The notes below the pieces were generated by a model that was given only the letters and a program-made list of their open reading frames with translations, had not been told where the DNA came from and searched no databases. Shown piece by piece: positions 57,036-64,000 of a stretch of 64,000 nt of DNA; positions within the stretch are counted from its first letter, which is position 1, and every line of letters starts with the position of its first letter. This stretch comes from Scalesia atractyloides (taxonomy: Eukaryota; Streptophyta; Magnoliopsida; Asterales; Asteraceae). Location of the stretch: NCBI GenBank assembly GCA_947069175.1, contig CAMTDV010000022.1, positions 40,033,027 to 40,097,026 of the forward strand, read 5' to 3'. The position numbers and the translations under genes were made by a program.

Positions 57036-59260
57036 GAGCGTCTATCGGGTGTATGCCTACACCCGCGCTAAGGTCGTGGCCATTATCTATTGTAATGAGC
57101 TGAGGATATCCAGGACACAGTAGTTAACTCCTGATGTTTAAGTTATCAAACAAAATTGATTAAAACAGAATATGCAGATTTACTAGCCACAATCTTGCAT
57201 TCGATTGATCCCATTTCCGACTAAGCGATAATAATTTACCGTAACCGAAGCCCGTACAGGGGAAATAAGTCGAGAGTATTTACATTAGCTAGTCTTCGTC
57301 TAAACGCAAGATTTATTAATTCAGCCGTACACAAAAGTACTAAGTGCATATAGCATTTACCGGCAAGTCTCTAGTCTGGATATGGCATAAGCTAACCAAT
57401 TAAATACTAACGGTCTTATTTAAGTGATAGACTTAGACCGACTAGCGTACTTGATCAAAACGTATAACGCTAGATTAAACGATGATTGGATAGAATTTAG
57501 TTTAATCCCAACAGGTACCTTGACTTGTGTAATATGGATAAACTATAAACATTCTAGATTTGAGACTTAAATGACAAGGTTAGACCCGTTTCGGTTAATT
57601 TTCGTAAACTAGTTACATATGATTAAGCGTACGCATATCAGCGACACCGGGTAACCGGATAAGTCATGGACAAGTTCTATATGCCATTATACTTTAAATA
57701 AGTTGTAATATCAGTAGGATATAAACTTTTATGCCCGTTATGGTTTTAAAGTGAAACTATGCCTCATAAGGGCGTTTTGGTAATTTCATATCGTATAAAA
57801 GGAACTTGAATATAATTTAATGTTATATCTATAAGTATTCTGGAAAAACAACTTATTTATGATATAAGATCAGTAGGATATTAATTATAAGTTTAATTTA
57901 TCTTTTATGACCAAACTATGCGCCAAATAGGCATTTTGATCATTTTACACATAGTTTATAAATTATTTGGGATTCTGAGTTTGTGTCATGTACTACTGTA
58001 AAAATAATTAAAATAAGTTTTAGAATCAGTAGGTAACAAGTCTTGGTTAATAAATATGGTTTAAAACCATACTATGCACCGAAACGGCGCTAATGTCGTA
58101 AAATGATGATTTGTGTGATGTTTAATGAAAACTGATGTTATGATCAAATTAATATGTCTTAGATATGTTACTTAATATAACATATTAGTAGGTAAAAGGT
58201 TTACTTTAAAAGATATGATTAAAACCGTTTTATAAGCCACAAGGGCTTTATCGTCATTTATCGACATAATACTAGGACTTGCTCATAAACTCAGTTTATA
58301 ATCTGATTTGACATCCCAAATAATCCTACTTATAATATTACATCAATAGGAAACTCATTTTCAAATTTATTATCATTAAAACCTCTTTTATGTAAAAAAG
58401 GTATTTTAGTCAAAATGGCATAATTACGGAACTTGCGCATAAACTCAGATTCTGATTATGATCATGTAATATAACCTCAGAGGGTTATGCTACATTATAT
58501 TACGATCATAATGCAACTTTAGATCAGTATCTAACTAATCTAAATCGGGTCAGAATCGAAAGTCAAAGCAGAAGTCAAACTTCACGACTTTCGATTGCGA
58601 ACCGACCTTAGAACTGAAATTGACGAGCCGAACATGTTCTTACATGTTCTAATAATTATTACCAACTTGGTTAAGTGTCCAAACAGGTTTCCTAACATAT
58701 ATAAGATCAATTTATGATTTTTCAGAAAAATGGCATGTTTGACTTTTTAATATTATTACTTTGACCCGTCAATTGGTCTAGTGAACGTGATCTTTAGGAG
58801 GTGCCCTTTATAGGGACTAACACCTACCTTATTATGATCACTTAGCCATTTTGTTATGAACAATGGCTGGACCATAATGGTCTTAACCAAAAGTCAAGAC
58901 TTTTTCCGTAAAACGCTTGACTTTTGGCTATAAAAGCCTATAAACGAAAATGCAAGAGCAAGGGACACTTACAAGTGGTTCCTAGAGTGCAATAGAACTT
59001 AGTCGGATGCTCCTTTCAGTTAGGAACTTTCAGAGGAGGGAGATAGAGTTGTGAATGAGAAAGGTGCAAGTTCAAATGGTGACCTTGGCACCTATTTATA
59101 GTTGGAGAGCTTGAAGGAGATGATGCCAGGTGTTAAGGGGTGTAAGAGGAAGCTTATAAGTGTCCTAAAACGTGGCATAGCAGTTTGGGAAGCCATGGTT
59201 TCGAATCAAATGGTTTTTGGTAATTTGTGTGGAGGCCAAGCAAATTTTCTGCAGACACTG

Positions 59261-59310
59261 GCCTCTCGCGCCCCGCGAGAGGCACATGCCTTCCCTCTCG
59301 CGCCCCGCGA
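59261..59310. repeat. GC-rich perfect palindromes in G3 U3
   Basis: GCCTCTCGCG-CCC-CGCGAGAGGC at 59261-59283 (10-bp stem, 3-base loop) and CTCTCGCG-CCC-CGCGAG at about 59295-59310. Four degenerate relatives lie in the U3 of the solo LTR at 42935-43040. Confidence 0.9.
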
Positions 59311-59589
59311 GCGCCCCATGGTCAGTTTCAACGTTTGACACGTTTAGCCCCTTCACTTTTAAAACCTTCGAAAACACCTTTGTAGCTTTTTTAGCCATCC
59401 ATAACCAATATTTGGCATACCCGGGAGTATGCCCGGACATTGTCGAGCTCTCGGTTCATGAAAAGGTCACTCAGAGGTATAAATTAACATGTTGACACTT
59501 TTAACCTCTCATCATCCAACTTTTACATTTTTACAAAATTGACCTCTCTCGTCCAACAACGGGCACACATGAGAGCTAGGACATTGTAA

Positions 59590-59840
59590 AGGATCATTCA
59601 GAGGCTCATTATATGCATGTTGACATATCAGTCACTCAGAGGCTAGGTATGTTGACATATCAGTCACTCAGAGGCCAAGTTTAAGCATGTTGACATATCA
59701 GTCACTCGGAGACTAGGCATGTTGACATATTAGTCACTCAGAGGCCAATTTTAAGCATGTTCACATATCAGTCACTCAGAGGCTAGGCATATTGATATAT
59801 CAGTCACTCAGAGGCCAATGTTTAAGCATGTTGACACCTT
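59590..59840 (-). repeat. U3 minisatellite of G3
   Basis: Seven to eight units of TCACTCAGAGGC plus GCATGTTGACATATCAG alternate between a 32-base form (with TAGG) and a longer form (with CAATTTTAA). The 3' LTR retains about two and a half units at 48871-48965. Confidence 0.9.
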
Positions 59841-59926
59841 TAGTCCTTATTGGTCTTTAACAAACTAAAAATAAAAATACAACACATGTCACTATACTAT
59901 TGGACACGATTTTACGAGGTGTTACA

Positions 59927-60983
59927 GATACCCCACCAGTAACGCACGTTTATCCAAGTATGGTTCGAGGCAATGGGACCAGTACACTCTTAGTGGCTAA
60001 CAATTTCATTGTTGTTGGCTATATGTAGGATCTCAAGTATAATGGTTATCCGTTATCCTAAGGTTTTTAACATTTTCACATTAGCTAAGGTTTTCGCATT
60101 TTCATGTCACTTAAGTGGGCTTGTCCCCAGTTTGGGCCAGACCCAGTATTTTTTGGGCTTGTCCCTAGTTTGGGCCAGACCCTAGTATTCTTTGGGCTTG
60201 TCCCTAGTTTATTTGTGTTTGTCTCCAGTTTGTTGGGTTTGTCCCCAGTTTATTTGGGCTTGTTCTCAGTTTATTTGGGCTTGTCCCTAGTTTGTTTGAC
60301 TTAGTCCCAAGTTGATTGAAACTGGTTTCAGAGCTTGGAGAATCATCCGGATCCTTAAAGTTTATCTAACGATGACTAGTTTGTTTGTACGAAGGTATTT
60401 CCTAAGGATATAACATCCTAACTTGGGTTTTCTAGTATGTTTTATTCTCATACTTGTTTATCTTATTGACTTTTCTCTAAACCTTGCAATTAAGTGTATG
60501 TGACTTATTTACTTGTGTTTAATCAAATTTTATCTAAGATTATTATATACAAGGATTAGCAAATTTTTAACAACCTGAATTTTTCTAAATTCTTATAAGG
60601 TAAAACTTATGATCTTCACAAACAATCAAAAGATTAATATTATTAAAACCCATCAATATTTATCAAAAGTACCCGGTCTGGAATTTACCAGCAAAAATGT
60701 GGACCATCCACCCAGGTCGGACCTGGTTACCAACGATTAAGAATTTTGTGTAGAAATTTAAAGTGCAGGAAATTAAAGAGCAGGATAACAAATGCTTCAT
60801 CCCGTAAACAGAGGATCCCTCCACCTTTGTCATCCTACCTATTCTCAGAAGGATTAGTGATCCTTAAACCTAAAACTATTGTTCAAAGTTTATTATAAAC
60901 CAAATTGTTCGAAACTAAAACACTATCAAATCAAAAACAAAAACAAAAACATAAACCATAAAAAGTGGGCTCATGCCTAGGCA
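59927..60983 (+). other. flank of G3 without genes; contains short tandem repeat
   Basis: No supported ORF. At about 60115-60312 a run of about nine degenerate units of 20-25 bases reads GGGCTTGTCCCTAGTTT-like. The open frame over this region is produced by the repeat. The rest is A/T-rich and unassigned. Confidence 0.7.
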
Positions 60984-62650
60984 TCAACATCCTTCATTGC
61001 CCACTTGAGCGGTCTCCACCATAGCTCCACCACCTTCACCAGCATCACCTCCAGTAGCCTCAGCCACCTTCTTCGGCCCGCTCGAGCCTGCTACCAGCAT
61101 CTTCGTTAGCTCTGGCTCCACTTCACCACCAAGCCAAGGAGTGTTTGCTTCCAACCAGCAAAGTCCCATGAAGACCAGTCAAAGTCAGGATCCATAGCCT
61201 CCTTGACTATCCTGATACTTGCCTGGAGGATGGCACGAGCAGCGTACACCTTGGCATCATTAGTTGCCGTCATGATAACCTCGTGTATCCCAACTTCAGT
61301 GGTCAGCAGTGTCCTTCCAAGCTCATCTTCTCTTTCTCTAGTTTGGATATCGTTTTATCTTTTACGGCGACGATGGATCGGAGACCAGCTACATTGTCCT
61401 CAGCCTCAGCTAAGCTCTTATCTTTGTGGGCCTTCAAACGGACAAACCTCTACAAAAGGGTAACACACAAAGTCGGAATCAAGGATCCTTCACTAAAAGC
61501 AATAGTAACAGAAATAAATCAAGGAACCTTACCTCAGCAACAAAGTCGTGGATCAGCCTTTCAACTTCGAGCTCATCCTCCTCAACCTCCATGGGCTTCT
61601 TACTTTTAGACCTAGCTTTGGCCCTTGTGGTGATGGCCTTGGGCTCCGGGAAGCTTTGGCCTTTGGCCATAACCTTTTCGATGGAGCGAGGGGAGATGAT
61701 GTTGTATATGTCATCTAGGCCAAACTTGGTGGTCGACTTGTTGGTAGACTTCTGAGCACCTACATCATGAACAAACAAGATAAGTCTTTTTATATCACAT
61801 AATTTAGTCAATACAAAATTATATTTTCAAAATAATATACAAATACTTACTTGACATTGTGTAGGAGGTGGAAGTGTTAGCTTCTAGATCCTTTATCTTT
61901 GGTTTAGATTAACTGATCGTTGAGTCAATAGCCCAAAACACAACGATTCTCTTTTTAGTACCCGGGAGATTAGCGAGGCAGGCGAAGTTGGTCACTAAAT
62001 GCAAACAGAAAAAGAAAAAAAGTTAGCAATAAAAAATACAACTCTCTACAGCAGTTATCTAAAGATCCTATATCCTACCTTTCAAGATCAACTTTTTGGG
62101 CAGACTATCCCCAAGGAATAGAATCCCTTCGCATAAAGAAGAACCGATTCTTCCAAGTGGAACCGTTTTGAGTGGTCTTAAGAACGGGTAACGGCTAATT
62201 AGGTTTAGCCTTTAATAGGAAACAATTGGAACCATGGGTGACAAGGCTGTAAAGGTAAGAAAGCTCTGATAGATTGAAATCAAGCCCTTCGCTGCTAATA
62301 ATTTGCTCGATGGTATAGAGACCCTCCAGAGCATGGGAATCGCTTGACTATAGCTAATGCAAGTGAGGGTGAAGAATCGTGGGTTAGATCGGGAAAAAGG
62401 TAGGTATAGCCAAGAAAGAAAGGTAAGGCCGGGAAGCACACCCAGATGGATGAAGTAGCGTCACTCTTCACGTCGAATCATATGGCCGGAAGACAATCTT
62501 CGTATGAAAGCAGGTGTACGAGCTATCAATCTTAGGATCGGTGAACTTGCAAAGTTCTGAAGAGGGGTTTGACAAAAGGTTTTGGCTTTGGGGTATGTCG
62601 TCAGTATCCTGGCTTTTGTCAGGAGAGGATCTAGTAACCATGTTGGCCAT
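60984..62650 (-). pseudogene. four-exon gene remnant, putative gypsy-type transposase-like with coiled coil
   Basis: The minus strand starts at 62650 (MANMVTRSSPDKSQDTDD). Exon 1 (62650-62079, two or three frameshifts) holds IEQIISSEGLDFNLSELSYL and TWKNRFFFMRRDSIPWG, resembling plant proteins labelled transposase (putative) gypsy type. Introns at 62078-61995, 61850-61760 and 61532-61450 have GT and AG ends, and the frame runs on correctly across each: LILK/VTNFACL, YTMS/SAQKST, DFVAE/RFVRLK. Exon 3 has a basic RAKARSKSKK run and exon 4 a coiled-coil region (KDKTISKLEKEKMSLEG). The stop is at 60984-60986. One in-frame stop in exon 2 and shifts near 61310 and 62105 break it. Function unknown. 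Confidence 0.7.
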
Positions 62651-62789
62651 GATCGAGAAGATGAAGATGAAAAGTTAAGAAGAAGAGAAAAAGAGAGAAA
62701 GAATACCTGATTTGTTTCCTGAATGGAGATATAAAAGAGGATTTGTTGATCTTTCAATGAATTCTCAACCTTATCTTTATCCTATACAG

Positions 62790-64000
62790 TGTGATGATGG
62801 TTGTAGTCTATCTTTCCACAGTTGAAACACACCATGTTATCGCACCAATCTTCTCTTTTAATCCATACACCCACATCATAACATTGATTTGATGTGTAGT
62901 AATCATCTTTCCAATTTCTTCTAAAAACTTGATTTGACGTTTGAGCACTATGGTCCGACCAACATCCCTTATTTTCAAATTTTTGTGAGTTTTGATTTTA
63001 ATATTTTTATGAATTTAATAATTGGACGATTGATCTAATGATTTTTTATTGTTATTTTGAAAATTTTAGAATTTTTAATATTTTGTTTTTGTTTTGATAC
63101 CCATTTTGCTTAGAAGGATTTTGTGTTGAACACTCACATTTTTCAGCAAATGGCGGAATAATTTCTTGAAATTTTTCTTTAAGTTTCAAAAAATATTTCT
63201 TTTTTATTATTTTTATCATCATTAGTATCATCATCACAATCTTCAACTATGATATTGTCATAATTTTGTGACATTGTTACTTATTGGAATTTCAACTGTG
63301 GGAGTTTTTGAATCGTTATGAATACCATTTGTGATTGGTTTATACCTAATACAACGATTACAAAATTCATACCCGTCCTCCCCAGTTTCTTCATTTTGTT
63401 GATTGGTTTTGGAACTATATGATCTATCATTAAGGATGAGTTAACAAAACCTTTCAATTTATTTTCCAAAATCTCAACTTTATTATTAGCAATTTCAACA
63501 TCTATTTCAAGTTAAGTTATTTTTTCAAGATGTGAATTTATTTGTTTTTGTTTTTCGAAAATATTTTCATTTAAAACTAACTTTTCATTTTCTAAAATTT
63601 GTATTTAATTTTTAAAATCTTTGTCAATTTGTAATTTCTCATTTTCTGAAATTTTTATTTTATTTTGAAATTTTTTTCATTTTCTTTTAAATTTATGTTT
63701 TCTAATGTAAAACTCTTCAAACTACTTAGGAGTTTGGCATTTTCTGCCTCATAACCTTTTAATTATTCATCACAATTTGGGTAGACTTGTTCAGAACATG
63801 AAGCCTTAGTTGTAGATATGATTATCTCTTTGACGTCAATATCCTACACTATTATTTTTCTCTCTTCATTTTCTTCTTCCATTTTGCTATCAATTCATGT
63901 GTTTTACGCTTTTAAGAAACTCATATACACTAACTTCAGACAAATCTGAACGTTTCTTCAATATGAACACATAATTATCCCACTCCGAGGGTAACAAATC
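62790..64000 (-). pseudogene. gag: copia gag fragment (copia D), extends past window
   Basis: The minus strand at 63520-63390 reads VEILENKLKGFVNSSLMIDH and IVPKPINK, the end of the coiled-coil part of the long-gag copia group also seen in copia A. Asn/Lys/Glu-rich helical sequence fills 63900-63540. Near 62810-62850 CFNCGKIDYNHHH is a zinc knuckle that has lost the His and last Cys. A/T-rich with many stops. It adjoins the exon-containing remnant at about 62780; no LTR is visible here. Confidence 0.7.

Larger units (their letters stand above)
46647..59926 (-). mobile_element. Ty3/gypsy chromodomain element G3, complete
   Basis: LTRs at 46647-49053 and 55930-59926 with TG/CA ends (left TG mutated to TT), PPT next to 49053, and PBS at 55915-55926. 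The flanking 5-mers GATAA (46642-46646) and GATAC (59927-59931) match in four of five bases, consistent with an aged target duplication. The pol order PR-RT-RH-IN-chromodomain marks a chromovirus. It differs from C1 and C2 in LTR and leader sequence. Confidence 0.93.
55930..59926 (-). repeat. G3 5' LTR (3,997 bp)
   Basis: Starts TGTCACACCCCGAC and ends GAGGTGTTACA on the plus strand. Read on the minus strand, U3 is at high coordinates with a minisatellite (59590-59840) and GC palindromes (59261-59310). A TATA box (CTATAAATAGG) is at 59091-59101. A 533-bp tandem duplication lies in R-U5 (55970-57035). Confidence 0.93.

Noticed and set aside
60104..60304. 66-codon open frame with Leu/Gly/Val-rich pattern
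   Set aside because: It is produced by the GGGCTTGTCCC tandem repeat and has no independent support.

Overview
This is plant nuclear DNA made almost entirely of nested LTR retrotransposons. The evidence is several Ty1/copia and Ty3/gypsy polyproteins, long LTRs with plant TATA boxes, primer-binding sites matching plant initiator tRNA-Met (TGGTATCAGAGC), and short GT-AG introns. The polyprotein types and the style of the extra ORFs suggest a large-genome eudicot, perhaps Asteraceae; that is a family-level guess from memory. No intact host gene, rRNA, CRISPR array or bacterial operon is visible. Every long reading frame is broken by stops or frameshifts, so the elements look non-autonomous today.

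Layout. (1) Bases 1-5342 hold copia element A on the minus strand, cut by the window edge, with its 5' LTR at 4914-5342. It lies inside the integrase/RT linker of a plus-strand copia element (the host copia) that resumes at 5343 with RT-RNase H and a third ORF from 8035. (2) At 9089 the third ORF is interrupted by copia element B on the minus strand, 9089-41169, with 485-bp LTRs and TSD GTTGT. (3) Copia B carries two related plus-strand chromodomain gypsy elements: C1 at 9594-20956 (TSD ATAGC) and C2 at 27853-39477 (TSD CATCA). It also carries a roughly 1.2-kb LTR-like insertion at 26172-27351 that contains a tRNA-like piece. (4) After copia B the third ORF of the host copia resumes, is broken again by a probable solo LTR (41222-43343), and runs to a polypurine tract and 3' LTR (45922-46612). 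(5) A third chromodomain gypsy element (G3, minus strand) fills 46647-59926. (6) Beyond it are an unassigned flank with a short repeat, a broken four-exon gene on the minus strand (60984-62650) resembling plant proteins labelled putative gypsy-type transposase, and a minus-strand copia gag fragment running off the right edge.

The order of events can be read from the nesting. The host copia is older than copia A and copia B, copia B is older than C1 and C2, and G3 landed just outside the host copia's 3' LTR. Each element encodes or once encoded Gag (particle), protease, integrase, reverse transcriptase and RNase H; in the gypsy elements the order is PR-RT-RH-IN-chromodomain.

The most interesting signals are these: an 83-bp GT-AG intron-like segment in C2 gag that is cleanly absent from C1; extra ORFs upstream of gag in all three gypsy elements; a stem-loop next to the polypurine tract whose stem sequence changes between families while pairing is kept; a duplicated PPT/LTR-start in C1 and C2; arrays of hairpins and palindromes in LTRs and leaders; and a third copia ORF of about 1,200 codons. 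Coordinates of LTRs with target-site duplications are exact. Domain edges inside broken polyproteins are approximate.
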